The notes under the pieces are model-generated. The model saw only the letters and a program-made list of their open reading frames with translations, did no database searches and was not told the DNA's origin. A stretch of DNA of 64,000 nucleotides. It comes from Lewinellaceae bacterium (lineage in GTDB: Bacteria; Bacteroidota; Bacteroidia; Chitinophagales; Saprospiraceae). Shown in pieces: positions 28,659 through 38,374 of this stretch. The position numbers and the translations under genes are program-made. Each line of letters opens with the position of its first letter. The first letter of the stretch is position 1. The stretch covers positions 3,055,001 to 3,119,000 of the forward strand of contig JACJXX010000001.1 in the NCBI GenBank assembly GCA_020636435.1. The letters are read 5' to 3'.

Positions 28659-30494
28659 TTACTCCAACTCCCCTATCATCTGCTTCGCACTCGGCATTTC
28701 CGGGTCGATCTCCAGGGCCTTCCGGTAGTATTTCAGCGCCATTTTTTTATCCCCAGCTTTGAAATAAGCCTCCGCCAGGCTATCCCAGGGGTTGGCCTCG
28801 TCGGGGTAGAGTTCGGTGTTGAGCCGGAATACTTCGATGGCGTCCTGGTTTTGCCCTTCCTCCAGCAAAGCGTAGCCCAGGCGGTTGAGTGTCATGGGGC
28901 TGCGGTTGTCGTAGCCGCCTTCTGCCAGCAGGGCGTCCAGGTTCAGTTGCAGGTGTTGGATTCCTTTCTTTTTAAGAGCGCTGTACAGGAAGTTTTCCAT
29001 AGGCAACCGGGCTTCCTGCGCCGGCCGGCCCAAGGCGGCCTGTCCGATCCGGCGGGCTACCTCCTCAGCGATGCCTCCATCTGTATTCGCCAGGACGATG
29101 AACATCACGTTTTCTTTAAGCAAAAACTCCACCACGGCGCTGACGCCCGGGCCGCCGCCCGCGTAGCCCTGCATATTGCCGTCCAGTTGCATGATCTCTT
29201 CCCAGGCGGGCCCATCGGAGGCATAATCGTTAAAGATCAAAGCCTTGCTCTCGTCGCTGATCAGCTTGCCGGTATAGAACAAAGCCTGGAAGAAATCCAA
29301 CTGCTCGGCGGCGGTGCTGTACATGCCACCGTCGGGGGTAGGGTATTCCAGTTGGCCGGTGTGATCTACTTTTTCGCCAGACACCGTAAAGCGGTAGCTG
29401 CGGGCCTCGCCCTCAATTTTTTCAGCGATCTGGTAATGGGTGTTTTTGGCGGCCAGGGGGTTGAAGATGTTCTCCCGAAGCAGGTTTTCATAACTGTTGC
29501 CACTCACCTTTTCCAGAATGGCGCCCAGCACGATGTAGCCGTAGTTGGAATATTCCTGGCTGGTTCCCGGCTCGTAGGCCAGGGGCTCATTCATCAGCAG
29601 GGGAAGAATATCACCGATATTTTTGTAGTCGCGGATATGCTCTATGTATTGGGGGATAAAAATATCGCCGAAACCGGAGGTATGCGACAACAGTTGGCGG
29701 ATGGTGATCTTGCCCGCCACCTCTGCCGGAAAGCCCAGCTGGAATTTGTCCAGTTTGTCGTCCAGCGAAAGTTTTCCGGCTTCCACCATCTGTAACACCA
29801 GCACGGCCGTATAGTCTTTATTGATGGAGCCGATGCGGAACTTGGTGGCCAGGGTATTGGGTATTTGCTTTTCGATATCGGCATAGCCAAAGGCTTCCTG
29901 ATAGAAGGGTTTTCCCTGATCGGCGAGCAGCACCACGCCGGAGAACCAGCCCATATCGTGGTAAGCCTCAGCGATAGCTTTCGCCTGGCGAGCAATTTCC
30001 TCGTTGGAGGCCAGGCTGGGCGGCGCCATCCGGGTTGCTCCGGCGGGCCACATTGGTTGGCTGCTTTCAGCCGCCCGGTTATTCGCGTCAATCGAAATGC
30101 CGGCTACTTTATACGGAGGCGCCTCTTCCAGGTTGAGCACGAGGTCGAGCCAATTGCCTCCGGCGCCACCTTGCAATTTCATCGCATATTCGAACTTGCT
30201 CTTGCGGTTAGCATCGTACAGTACTACCGGGGCGTCGTTTTCCCGGATATCCCGCAGCAGATCCATCAGCTTAGCCGGCTGGTGTTTGTCGATCAACTGT
30301 TGAGCGAAGCATTTTTTAACTAATGCTTCATCCACCGGGCTGTTGGCGTTGATAGTTTCCAGGAATTGCAGTATCTGGCTGCCCGCCGGGCTTTCTTCCA
30401 GCATGCTTAGGGTTTGGGGGCCGAGCGGCTGGGCAAGGGCCAGGCTGCTGAACAGGAAAACAAAAGAGAGGATCAGGGTGATTTGCTTTTTCAT
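28659..30494 (-). CDS. Secreted serine hydrolase (class C beta-lactamase/DD-peptidase family) with TPR tail
   Basis: The 611-residue protein has a signal peptide (MKKQITLILSFVFLFSSLAL) and an N-terminal region of unknown fold (about 25-165). The serine hydrolase domain has nucleophile S223 in the SxxK motif SINK (K226), followed by a YSN tyrosine motif, LLSHTSG and GGMYSTA. A C-terminal tetratricopeptide segment (GYALLEEGQNQDAIEVFRLN; DSLAEAYFKAGDKKMALKYY) ends the protein. Homologues are periplasmic or outer-surface esterases, peptidases or D-amino-acid hydrolases; the substrate cannot be told. It stands alone on this strand. Confidence 0.85.
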   Translation of the reverse strand: MKKQITLILSFVFLFSSLALAQPLGPQTLSMLEESPAGSQILQFLETINANSPVDEALVKKCFAQQLIDKHQPAKLMDLLRDIRENDAPVVLYDANRKSKFEYAMKLQGGAGGNWLDLVLNLEEAPPYKVAGISIDANNRAAESSQPMWPAGATRMAPPSLASNEEIARQAKAIAEAYHDMGWFSGVVLLADQGKPFYQEAFGYADIEKQIPNTLATKFRIGSINKDYTAVLVLQMVEAGKLSLDDKLDKFQLGFPAEVAGKITIRQLLSHTSGFGDIFIPQYIEHIRDYKNIGDILPLLMNEPLAYEPGTSQEYSNYGYIVLGAILEKVSGNSYENLLRENIFNPLAAKNTHYQIAEKIEGEARSYRFTVSGEKVDHTGQLEYPTPDGGMYSTAAEQLDFFQALFYTGKLISDESKALIFNDYASDGPAWEEIMQLDGNMQGYAGGGPGVSAVVEFLLKENVMFIVLANTDGGIAEEVARRIGQAALGRPAQEARLPMENFLYSALKKKGIQHLQLNLDALLAEGGYDNRSPMTLNRLGYALLEEGQNQDAIEVFRLNTELYPDEANPWDSLAEAYFKAGDKKMALKYYRKALEIDPEMPSAKQMIGELE

Positions 30495-30641
30495 TTTTTT
30501 GAGTTTTTCCCAAAGAAGTTGCTTTTCAGGCGAGTTCGCAACTTTATGTTAGCAGTGTGTGGTTTTTTGGTACGACGGCTTAGATTCTTGCCTTTGGCAT
30601 GGAAAACAAAATCGGAGCAGCGGGTTTTAACATCTCTCGCC

Positions 30642-30672
30642 TTGCACAACATTGTCCTTTTTTCTATCTTTG
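30642..30672 (+). promoter_or_regulatory. Bacteroidota-type promoter upstream of secreted protein
   Basis: TTG (30642-30644), 20 bp, then TATCTTTG (30665-30672) is a full consensus match. It points to the gene at 30779/30834 with a leader of about 100 bp. Confidence 0.6.
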
Positions 30673-30833
30673 ATCTCAACGCGCGTTTTACCTGCAAACA
30701 AACACTTCATAGACACCACTACGACGCTCATTTACTCATCCGCTTTGAATAGAGTATTCGAAGCCCAAAAATGCTATTATGACACAGTTTACTGCCTGTA
30801 AAAGGCCTTATCCCCCCCCTATTTGTAATTATA

Positions 30834-32339
30834 TTGTTATTGACCCCCGTGCTGGGGATGTCTCAATTCATTAGCGGGCAAGTGTTGCGCCGCGTTTGCG
30901 GAGAGAAGATCCCGGTAGCCGGCGCCCAGGTTTTTATTGACCACCCGGGCCCGCTCGGCGGCCACGTTTTTACAGACGACAATGGCTATTGGAGTTACCT
31001 TATCCTGGAAAGCGACCCGGAAGGAACTTACAAGATAGACCTGGTTGAATTTAGCGGTACCATTCCTCCTTATTATCTAATTGACCAGGGAGATCCTAAA
31101 AACACCAACATGAACTTTATTGTCAATGGTTTGGATATTCAAACCCCGCTCTATATCGTAGATTGTTACGACGGCGAGCCCGCGCCTATGGCATTAGATT
31201 CCGACGAACCCACGGTTTTCGCCGCCTGCGGAGAAGAAACGCTGCCCCTTGTCTACTGGGATGTGATGGGCGAACTGGGGTTGGACGGAGAAGGCTGCGA
31301 CCTGGAATCCTTTCCCGGCTGCGCCCGCCTGCTGATCTACGAAGCCACGGCGGAAGGCGAGATTTCACCAGAACCTATCCAGGAAAGCGAATGGATTAGT
31401 GCAGTGGATTGCCGCGACTTGTGTGCCCCTTCTATGGTCGGCATTATTGCAGAACCGGATCTGGAAGATGGCTATTATCTATTCGAGCTGCAATACGGCT
31501 GCTGCGACTCAAGGGAAGGGCCGGTGATCCTGGATACACAGCGCGGGCTGGTGCACTATGTTTCCGAGCCGGAGGCGGTGGATGTGGAATTTAAGTTTCT
31601 TGCGAGTAATATGGTTGACATATTAAATGGCAATGACGATCCCACCGATGGGGTAGAAGAAACTTCTGATATAGGACCAGGGCCCGAACTCGGCCCGCTT
31701 ACTATTGGAATAGATGCCGATATTATTGATGGGAATTTTCTGGAAAGTATCACTTATATGATAGAAGAAGTCGAATGTAACGGTTTTGGACAGCCTATTT
31801 TATTATTCGAGAAAACCATACCTGCCAGTGATGGCGTTCAGCCTGCAAATTTCTTTTTTTTAGATCACTTCTTTGACACGAGTACGGACCAACCCTATTT
31901 TTATGTTGATGCCAACACTATTGATAAATGTTTTAGGACAACAATAACTGTTTCCAATGTTTGTGGCGAAGTATCTAAATCCAGCTACTTTACTATTACT
32001 GAAACCTGTCAGTTTTGCCGGCCTCAGGAAGGACAACCCGCTTTTCAGACCTGGGAATCAGAAGTAAACAATAATCCGACGTCCAACGATATCCAATTGA
32101 ATGTTTACCCCAACCCTTTTAAGCAAGACACCCAGCTAGAGATAATTCTTACCATCCCGGCACCCGTAAGTTTGAGGATTCGGAATCTTTCCGGTCAGGT
32201 AATCCGGAGCTGGCTATTCGATTTGGAAGAAGGTATTCATTCGTTTCCATTATCACTCGCTGAAATACCTTCGGGAATGTATTTTGTAGAATGGACAGCC
32301 GGCAAGTATGCCGGTCTGCTTAAACTGATCAAGGAATAA
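30834..32339 (+). CDS. Secreted protein with T9SS type A sorting domain; start separated by 8-C tract
   Basis: The open frame from TTG 30834 gives 501 residues: a carboxypeptidase-regulatory-like N-terminal module (GQVLRRVCGEKIPVAGAQV), a Cys-containing middle of unknown function, and a sorting domain (LNVYPNPFKQDTQLEI to the end). The frame starts in mid signal peptide (LLTPVLGMSQ). The natural start appears to be ATG 30779. With one C fewer in the 8-C run at 30812-30819, it would read MTQFTACKRPYPPLF and continue into the hydrophobic VIILLLTPVLG as an intact signal peptide. As written, ATG 30779 meets a stop after 31 codons. It is either a sequence error or a slippage site. Confidence 0.75.
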   Translation: MLLTPVLGMSQFISGQVLRRVCGEKIPVAGAQVFIDHPGPLGGHVFTDDNGYWSYLILESDPEGTYKIDLVEFSGTIPPYYLIDQGDPKNTNMNFIVNGLDIQTPLYIVDCYDGEPAPMALDSDEPTVFAACGEETLPLVYWDVMGELGLDGEGCDLESFPGCARLLIYEATAEGEISPEPIQESEWISAVDCRDLCAPSMVGIIAEPDLEDGYYLFELQYGCCDSREGPVILDTQRGLVHYVSEPEAVDVEFKFLASNMVDILNGNDDPTDGVEETSDIGPGPELGPLTIGIDADIIDGNFLESITYMIEEVECNGFGQPILLFEKTIPASDGVQPANFFFLDHFFDTSTDQPYFYVDANTIDKCFRTTITVSNVCGEVSKSSYFTITETCQFCRPQEGQPAFQTWESEVNNNPTSNDIQLNVYPNPFKQDTQLEIILTIPAPVSLRIRNLSGQVIRSWLFDLEEGIHSFPLSLAEIPSGMYFVEWTAGKYAGLLKLIKE

Positions 32340-32352
32340 GCCTGCTTTAACC

Positions 32353-32419
32353 GGAGAGGCTGTCCTGGGATAAAACGCTGCGCGTTGACTTACTTTGTGC
32401 ATTGAAGGGCAGCCTCTCC
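32353..32419 (+). terminator. Inverted repeat between two T9SS genes
   Basis: GGAGAGGCTG (32353-32362) pairs with CAGCCTCTCC (32410-32419) around a 47 bp loop that contains TTGACTTACTTTGTG. There is no T-run, so it may be a weak terminator or regulatory hairpin for the next gene. Confidence 0.35.
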
Positions 32420-32436
32420 CCAACTATCCCTAATCT

Positions 32437-33852
32437 ATGGCGGTTTGTCGTTTCTTTTTGGCAATATGTTTGGCAGCCACCCTGTTAACGCATCAAACAT
32501 TGTCAGCCCAAAACCTCATCAAAAACCCAAGTTTTGAGGAGTACTATACCTGCCCCAATGACGAAGGGCAATTGATGGGATACGCTAAATACTGGAAATC
32601 TTATTTCAGTACCCTTGACTATTTACACAAATGCGGATTTTATCCAGATGCCGTTATTGATAATGTTGCTCCAAGAAGTGGGGATGCTTTGGTTGGAGCA
32701 CGTTGGTTATACATAGCAGGAACCGACCCTCAAAGAGAATATTTACATGGCGAGCTGGTTCAACGACTTATTGCAGGAGAAGATTATTACCTGGAATATT
32801 ACGTCCACCTTATGTCGTATGGCATTGCCATCGACCAATACAGCGCCCATTTTTCTCAGTACCCCATAACCGATGTTCCTCCGAATGGTATTCTTTACCT
32901 GGAGCCACACATTCAGAATCAGGCAGGAGTTATATCTGCTCTAGAGTGGACCCGGACCGGGGGCTGTTTTACTGCACAGGGAGGAGAACAATATATCACT
33001 TTAGGCAATTTTGTTTCCAATATAGAAACAGATACCTTGAATCCCGTTTCAGCAACCTTTATTCAGAAGCATTACGCACTAATCGACGATGTCAGCTTAT
33101 TTCAAATCAACACCCTCCGCCCCTCCGACACCGCCCTCCTCGAAGGCGAAAGCCTCTCCTTCAACCCCAACAACCTCCCTATACAGTACTTGCTGAACGG
33201 AGCAGCACTACCCAACGGCCAATTCCAGGCCGACAGCGCCGGCCTGTTCACCATCGAAGCCATCCTGGAGCCCTGTGGCCCCATCGGTTCCTTCCAGGTG
33301 GAGGTATACCATTGCGAGGCGCTGGCGCAAGATTACCAGCCCAGCCTGCGGGATACTTCAGTATGCCTATCCGACGGCTGGCAGGCTGTATTTGCCCGCA
33401 CCGATACTTACAACTACCGCATCAACGGGCAATTGGCGGCGGGCAATATATTCGCCCCGGCCGATACCGGGCAGTACGAGATCGTCGTAGAATTGCCCGA
33501 TTGTGTTCCGGTGGATACCATCCAGGTGGAGGTACTGAGCTGTGCGCCTGCGGAAGAAACGCCGGCCTGCTTTTTTATCCCCAATGCCTTCAGCCCCAAC
33601 GGCGACGGGCGCAACGATTACTTTCAGGTGTACGGCCCGTGCTCTATTCAGCGCATCGAGGCCCAGGTGTTCGACCGTTGGGGTGGCCTGGTTTTCTCTT
33701 CCACCGACCCCCAATTCCGCTGGGATGGCAGCGCCGGCGGCCAGCCTCTGGGCAATGGCTTGTACCTCTACGCCATCCGCCTGGCCTTTGAAGGGGACGA
33801 TAAGGCGGTGTATGAGGTGCAGGAGAAAGGGGCGGTGGTTTTGGTGCGGTAG
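32437..33852 (+). CDS. Secreted protein with gliding-motility-type (T9SS type B, CHU_C) C-terminal domain
   Basis: The 471-residue precursor has a signal peptide (MAVCRFFLAICLAATLLTHQ, cleavage near SAQ). It opens with NLIKNPSFEEYYTCP, a jelly-roll-like start common in OmpA-linked Bacteroidota surface proteins. Two short Ig-like modules follow. The end (FIPNAFSPNGDGRNDYFQV ... VFDRWGGLVF ... GLYLYAIRL ... EKGAVVLVR) is the CHU_C type B sorting domain, which directs T9SS export, often of adhesins linked to gliding. It follows the previous T9SS gene by 97 bp on the same strand. Cargo function is unknown. Confidence 0.87.
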   Translation: MAVCRFFLAICLAATLLTHQTLSAQNLIKNPSFEEYYTCPNDEGQLMGYAKYWKSYFSTLDYLHKCGFYPDAVIDNVAPRSGDALVGARWLYIAGTDPQREYLHGELVQRLIAGEDYYLEYYVHLMSYGIAIDQYSAHFSQYPITDVPPNGILYLEPHIQNQAGVISALEWTRTGGCFTAQGGEQYITLGNFVSNIETDTLNPVSATFIQKHYALIDDVSLFQINTLRPSDTALLEGESLSFNPNNLPIQYLLNGAALPNGQFQADSAGLFTIEAILEPCGPIGSFQVEVYHCEALAQDYQPSLRDTSVCLSDGWQAVFARTDTYNYRINGQLAAGNIFAPADTGQYEIVVELPDCVPVDTIQVEVLSCAPAEETPACFFIPNAFSPNGDGRNDYFQVYGPCSIQRIEAQVFDRWGGLVFSSTDPQFRWDGSAGGQPLGNGLYLYAIRLAFEGDDKAVYEVQEKGAVVLVR

Positions 33853-33972
33853 CAATGGACTGTGTACACAGTATGGCAAAGGCGAGACGGCGAGTAGGCA
33901 ATGGTAACAAAAAGCCCTGCATTGGTACCAAGCATTGGCATAATAATACAGAAATCAGGATATTGGGGGCTT

Positions 33973-35028
33973 ATGAAGAAATGGCTGGAAATCGTACTGC
34001 ACCTTTCCTTTTGGCTGTTCTGCCTGTGGATACTGTATACCGCCTTTGCTTTTGAAAGCGTGGAAGTCATGGTCGAGAACGGGGTAGAACGGGAAATATA
34101 CACCCGGGCTTCCGGGGTTTTACCCTCCATGCTGATCGTGCTGCTTGCCAAAGCCCTTTTCTTTTACGCCGCCGCTCTGTACGTCCTTCCGGAATATTTC
34201 GGCCAGCAGCAGTGGCGGCCTATGCTGTTCCAGCTGGGATCGCTGTTTCTCGCCTGCCAGCTGGTGGAGTGGGGGCTGCACGAATTGCTGTTCGGCATAA
34301 TGGTGATGATCCCCACCGGGATGAACATATTGCTCTACCTGCTCTTCCTGTTTGCCGCCTTTGCGTACCGGCTCTCTAAAGACTGGTGGCGCAATGAACG
34401 GCAGCGGGCCCTGCTGGCGGAAGAAAAGCTGGCTACGGAGCTGAATTACCTCAAGGCCCAGCTCAACCCTCACTTCCTGTTCAATACGCTGAACAACCTC
34501 TACGCCCTGGCCGAACGGGCCGGCAACGAACCGCTCTCGGAAGGCATCGCCGGGCTGGCCGAATTGATGCGCTACGCCGTCTACGATTCCCGGGCGGATT
34601 ACGTACCTTTAGATAAAGAGCTGCGTTTCCTGCAAAGTATGGTGGAAATGCAGAGCCTGCGCTTTGAAGAAGAAGACGATGTGGACATTGCCTTTCGAGT
34701 ATCCGGCGAATACGGCCATCTGGTGATCGCCCCCCTTTTGCTGATGCCGTTTTTAGAAAATGCGTTCAAACACGGCGTTCGGTACGGCCAACATTCTGCC
34801 ATACAAATCGAGGTGATGCTGGAAGGATGCACTTTATATTTTAAAACCGTTAACCGGGCCCACGAAAACCAGAACCGGCCACATGAAGAAAAGGCAGGCA
34901 TCGGCCTGGAAAATACCCGCCGCCGCTTGCAACTGCTCTATCCGGAAAAGCATCAGCTGGAAATAAAAAACCAGAATGGCCGCTTTTCGGTTAACCTACA
35001 ACTCGAACTCGATGGCAGACAATCCTAA
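33973..35028 (+). CDS. LytS/YehU-type sensor histidine kinase
   Basis: The 351-residue protein has about four transmembrane segments (to about residue 140) and then a His_kinase domain with the H-box LKAQLNPHFLFNTLNNLYAL. A GHKL ATPase domain follows (PLLLMPFLENAFKHG, GIGLENTRRRL). It should phosphorylate the LytTR regulator whose start overlaps its own stop by 17 bp (35012-35028), a sign of translational coupling. ATG 33973 (MKKWLEIVL) is preferred to the in-frame 33901 start, which adds 24 residues outside the family. Confidence 0.9.
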   Translation: MKKWLEIVLHLSFWLFCLWILYTAFAFESVEVMVENGVEREIYTRASGVLPSMLIVLLAKALFFYAAALYVLPEYFGQQQWRPMLFQLGSLFLACQLVEWGLHELLFGIMVMIPTGMNILLYLLFLFAAFAYRLSKDWWRNERQRALLAEEKLATELNYLKAQLNPHFLFNTLNNLYALAERAGNEPLSEGIAGLAELMRYAVYDSRADYVPLDKELRFLQSMVEMQSLRFEEEDDVDIAFRVSGEYGHLVIAPLLLMPFLENAFKHGVRYGQHSAIQIEVMLEGCTLYFKTVNRAHENQNRPHEEKAGIGLENTRRRLQLLYPEKHQLEIKNQNGRFSVNLQLELDGRQS

Positions 35029-35764
35029 TCAAGAGGAAACCCTCCGTTGCATCGCCGTAGATGACGAGCCCCGCGCGCTGGAGGTGATCCGCCTCCACGC
35101 CGCCAAGACGCCATTTTTGAACCTAGAATGTACCTTCCGCGACCCGGTAGCAGCCCTGGCCTGGCTGAAGGACAACCCCGTCGCCCTCCTCTTCCTGGAC
35201 ATCAATATGCCCGATGTGTCTGGCCTGAGTTTCCGGGATTTGGCCGGGCCATCCACGATGATCATCTTTACCACCGCCTACTCCGAATATGCCGTCGAAA
35301 GTTACGAACAGGATGCGGTCGATTACCTGGTGAAGCCCATCCGCTACGAGCGTTTCCTCAAGGCGGCCCTGCGCGCGCGGGAACGTCAATTGGCGCAGCG
35401 CCCGCAACTACAGCCCATCCCTGCCGAGGCAAAAGAAGAAGATACCATGTCCAATTCCCTCTTCATCAAAAGCGGCAAGAAGCATTTCCGGTTGCTCATC
35501 GACGAAATACTCTATCTGGAGAAGGACGGCAACTACCTTTGGTTTGTCACGCCGGAGCGCCGGCTGCTTTCCCGCTTCAGCACAGGGGAAGCGCTGGAGA
35601 TGCTGCCGGGCGAGCATTTTATGCAGGTGCACCGGTCTTACATCATCGCCCTGCCACATATTGAGGAAGTGGAGAATCATCAGGTAAAAATCGGAAGCCA
35701 TACTATACCGGTTGCGAAAGCGTATCGGGAGGCGTTGATGGCGCGGTTAGCTGGAAGGGGGTGA
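35012..35764 (+). CDS. LytT-family response regulator (REC-LytTR)
   Basis: The 250-residue protein has a receiver domain (CIAVDDEPRAL; phospho-Asp D63 in LLFLDINMPDVSG; FTTAYSEYAVESYEQDAVDY) and a LytTR DNA-binding domain (SLFIKSGKKHFRLLIDEILY, HRSYIIAL). It is the partner of the kinase directly upstream. ATG 35012 starts inside the kinase gene. Its 3' end meets the convergent antiporter gene with a 9 bp gap. Confidence 0.92.
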   Translation: MADNPNQEETLRCIAVDDEPRALEVIRLHAAKTPFLNLECTFRDPVAALAWLKDNPVALLFLDINMPDVSGLSFRDLAGPSTMIIFTTAYSEYAVESYEQDAVDYLVKPIRYERFLKAALRARERQLAQRPQLQPIPAEAKEEDTMSNSLFIKSGKKHFRLLIDEILYLEKDGNYLWFVTPERRLLSRFSTGEALEMLPGEHFMQVHRSYIIALPHIEEVENHQVKIGSHTIPVAKAYREALMARLAGRG

Positions 35765-35773
35765 ACACTTTGC

Positions 35774-37432
35774 TCAAACCGAAAGCGGACGTTTTTCAGG
35801 CACCCGGTTAAAGGCGGCCATCGCTCTTTTAGACAACTGCATGGAAGCCTCCCATTGTGCCGGGATGATCTCATCGGCGCCCAGTTCTTCCATTATTTCT
35901 ATCTCGGAAATAAACAGTGTCCGGATGATGATGTGTGCGTTGGCGTTGAGTTTTCTGGCCTTCACAATGATTTCTTCGGCTGCTGCCGCATCAGAAATCG
36001 CAATTGCAATAACGGCGGCTTTATCCACCCCGGCGCGAAGCAGGATTTCCTGATCCCGGGCATCTCCCGCGTGGACGTTCTCCCCTTGCTGCAGGGCATG
36101 CCCTACTCTGGCCTCATCGAGTTCGATGATATGAAAGGGCGCCCTTTGCTGGTTGGCCTCATAGGCGATCTGCTTGCCACATACACCGTATCCGATGATG
36201 ACCAGATGTCCGGAAAGATCATCGTCCGTTTCGAATGGAGCGCTGAGGTCAAGGTAGTTGGCCAGGGTAGAAAAAACCGGAAGCGACACGGCCTTGCGGG
36301 CCAGGGCGGGCGCTGTTCTGATTAAATAGGTGGAAAGAGCCATGGAAAGAATGGATACTCCCAGAAATACCTGATACTGATGATCGGAAAGCAAGTTGTA
36401 TTCATTGCCGGCTTTGGAGAGGACGAATGCAAATTCTCCTACCTGGCAGAGGGACAATCCAAGAATAATGGCATTGGCCAGGCCGAGCCGGAACCATAAA
36501 GCGATACCGCTGATAATCAAAAGCTTTATGAGCATTACCAGTGTAGTAAGGCCAACGATCAAAATCCAGTTTTCGAAAAAGAACGGCAGTTGGAGCATCA
36601 TGCCGATAGAAATGAAAAACAGGCTCAGGAAGATTTTCTTCAAAGGCAGTATCTTGCTCAGGGCGTTGTAGCTGTATTCCGATTCAGAAACGATCAGGCC
36701 AGCGATGAAGGCGCCTAACGCCAGCTTCAAGCCTAGCAATTGGGTGATGAAGGCGGTGGCAAAACAAATGACCAGAATACTCATAAAAAACAATTCCTTA
36801 TTGCGGGTATGAACAATGCTGCGCAGTAAGGGAGGCAATAAGTATCGGGCCAGGATCAAAACGACGGTGATAATGGCGGCCCCTTTGAGTAATTTCCAGA
36901 CGGCTTCCAAATTGGCATCAGAACTATCGGCCAGATAGGGAACCGCCAGCATCACGGGAATAATGATAATGTCCTGAAAAATGAGGATGGCTAACCCTGA
37001 CCGGCCCGCAGGAGTATCCAACTGGCCCTTGTCCCTGTAAATATGCAAAACGATGGCGGTGCTGCTTACGGCAAAAAGGCAACCAATAAAGATGGATTGG
37101 GGGCCGGGCAATCCCAGCCAGAAAGCGCCCAGGGATACGATCCCGGCCGTCAAAAAAAACTGAGCGCCTCCGCCCAGAATGATCCAGCGCAGGTTTTTTG
37201 ACAGCTTCTCCACGGAAAATTCCACTCCAATTGTAAACAGCAAGAGCAGAATACCTATTTCCGCCAGTACCTGTATGTCTGCATCCGATTGGATGAACCC
37301 CAAACCGTAGGGGCCGACAATCAGCCCGGAAAATATCAGCCCAATAATACTGGGCACCTTCAAACGGGCGCTAATGTAAAGGATGAATGCTGCAATGGAG
37401 AAGATCAGGGTCAGTTCTGCTAATAACTGCAT
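35774..37432 (-). CDS. CPA2 cation:proton antiporter with TrkA-N (RCK) domain
   Basis: The 552-residue membrane protein has about 12 hydrophobic segments of the Na+/H+ exchanger fold (GLIFSGLIVGPYGLG, LLLLFTIGVEFS, ALGAFIAGLIVSES). A cytosolic TrkA-N nucleotide-binding domain follows (HLVIIGYGVCGKQIA ... HIIELDE ... GDARDQEILLRAGVDKA). This is the KefB/KefC/YbaL arrangement, which exchanges K+ or Na+ for H+ under nucleotide control. There is no TrkA-C domain. The gene is not in an obvious operon. Confidence 0.9.
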   Translation of the reverse strand: MQLLAELTLIFSIAAFILYISARLKVPSIIGLIFSGLIVGPYGLGFIQSDADIQVLAEIGILLLLFTIGVEFSVEKLSKNLRWIILGGGAQFFLTAGIVSLGAFWLGLPGPQSIFIGCLFAVSSTAIVLHIYRDKGQLDTPAGRSGLAILIFQDIIIIPVMLAVPYLADSSDANLEAVWKLLKGAAIITVVLILARYLLPPLLRSIVHTRNKELFFMSILVICFATAFITQLLGLKLALGAFIAGLIVSESEYSYNALSKILPLKKIFLSLFFISIGMMLQLPFFFENWILIVGLTTLVMLIKLLIISGIALWFRLGLANAIILGLSLCQVGEFAFVLSKAGNEYNLLSDHQYQVFLGVSILSMALSTYLIRTAPALARKAVSLPVFSTLANYLDLSAPFETDDDLSGHLVIIGYGVCGKQIAYEANQQRAPFHIIELDEARVGHALQQGENVHAGDARDQEILLRAGVDKAAVIAIAISDAAAAEEIIVKARKLNANAHIIIRTLFISEIEIMEELGADEIIPAQWEASMQLSKRAMAAFNRVPEKRPLSV

Positions 37433-37589
37433 GAGACAGCTTTGTTAGTGCTTGGATCAAAAGTGATTTCGAAACCTAAATTATCTTAATGAGGAAGCTG
37501 CGGAAGGCCCAGTACTATCCCGCCTTCCGCCTTCTTTCAGCCGCCGAAGCTTCAGCGTAGGAGGCCGCCTTCCAACCCAGCCCCTGCCA

Positions 37590-38111
37590 TTACTTCCCCT
37601 TAATCATTTGAATCTGTTTCCTGGGAAGCAGCTCCGTTGGGGCTGCCTTCAGAACAGGCGCAGGTTCCTTCCCAAGGCTAAAAAAAATGGAACTTTCCTC
37701 GATCAGCACTCCTCCCTCAGTCAGCGTTTTCAAAACAATCCGGTCGGGCAATTCCGACTCGATCCGGTACCAGTTTCCGCTTTCGGTGTACACTTTTCCG
37801 CAAAAACTGATTTCCGCTTCCTGGTAGTTTTCCCGCATGAAGTTGTTCACCCCGGAAGGCAGTTGCCCGCGGCCCATTCTGATGCGGGTTTCCACCCACC
37901 GGCCGTCTTCCTGGAAAAAAGCCTTTTTCAAGCCTTCTTCATCCTGAAAAATGGCGACGATCCCATCGTGGCGCTCTTCCCAAAACGGCGCTTTGATCTC
38001 CGGGTACAATTGAGCGAACCTTTCCTGAACGGCCTTGGGTATATGATCATTGGCAAGTGCGGCCATTGAGGAGGCCAAGGCAATAAATAAAACCAAACGG
38101 ATTTTTTTCAT
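37590..38111 (-). CDS. Secreted PepSY-like (beta-lactamase-inhibitor-like) protein
   Basis: The 173-residue protein starts MKKIRLVLFIALASSMAALA with a signal peptide. It has the PepSY-like pattern VQERFAQLYPEIKAPFWE followed by FQDEEGLKKAFFQEDGRWVE, resembling the DUF2874/BLIP-like fold common in Bacteroidota periplasmic proteins. The ORF can start at 38195, but the 28 extra residues lack secretion features, so ATG 38111 is used. Function is unknown. Confidence 0.72.
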   Translation of the reverse strand: MKKIRLVLFIALASSMAALANDHIPKAVQERFAQLYPEIKAPFWEERHDGIVAIFQDEEGLKKAFFQEDGRWVETRIRMGRGQLPSGVNNFMRENYQEAEISFCGKVYTESGNWYRIESELPDRIVLKTLTEGGVLIEESSIFFSLGKEPAPVLKAAPTELLPRKQIQMIKGK

Positions 38112-38374
38112 AACACGTGTATTGATTGTGATTGATTTAATAGTAAAACTATCATAAAGACAAGTAATCCTTAAATAAGTTTTGAAATAGCACATAAATT
38201 TTGTTCTCCGGCAATTTTAGCGGATAAAGGCCGGCCAGATAATACCCCATGGCCTGTGAAATTATGAACCTTACTCCCTCCAAAAGCATTGCACTGTAAG
38301 GCGCGCCGAAAAACCGCCCTTCTCCACAGCCCTTGCCTGTCGAAGGGCAGCTTTCCGGCGCAAAAAAAACAGCC

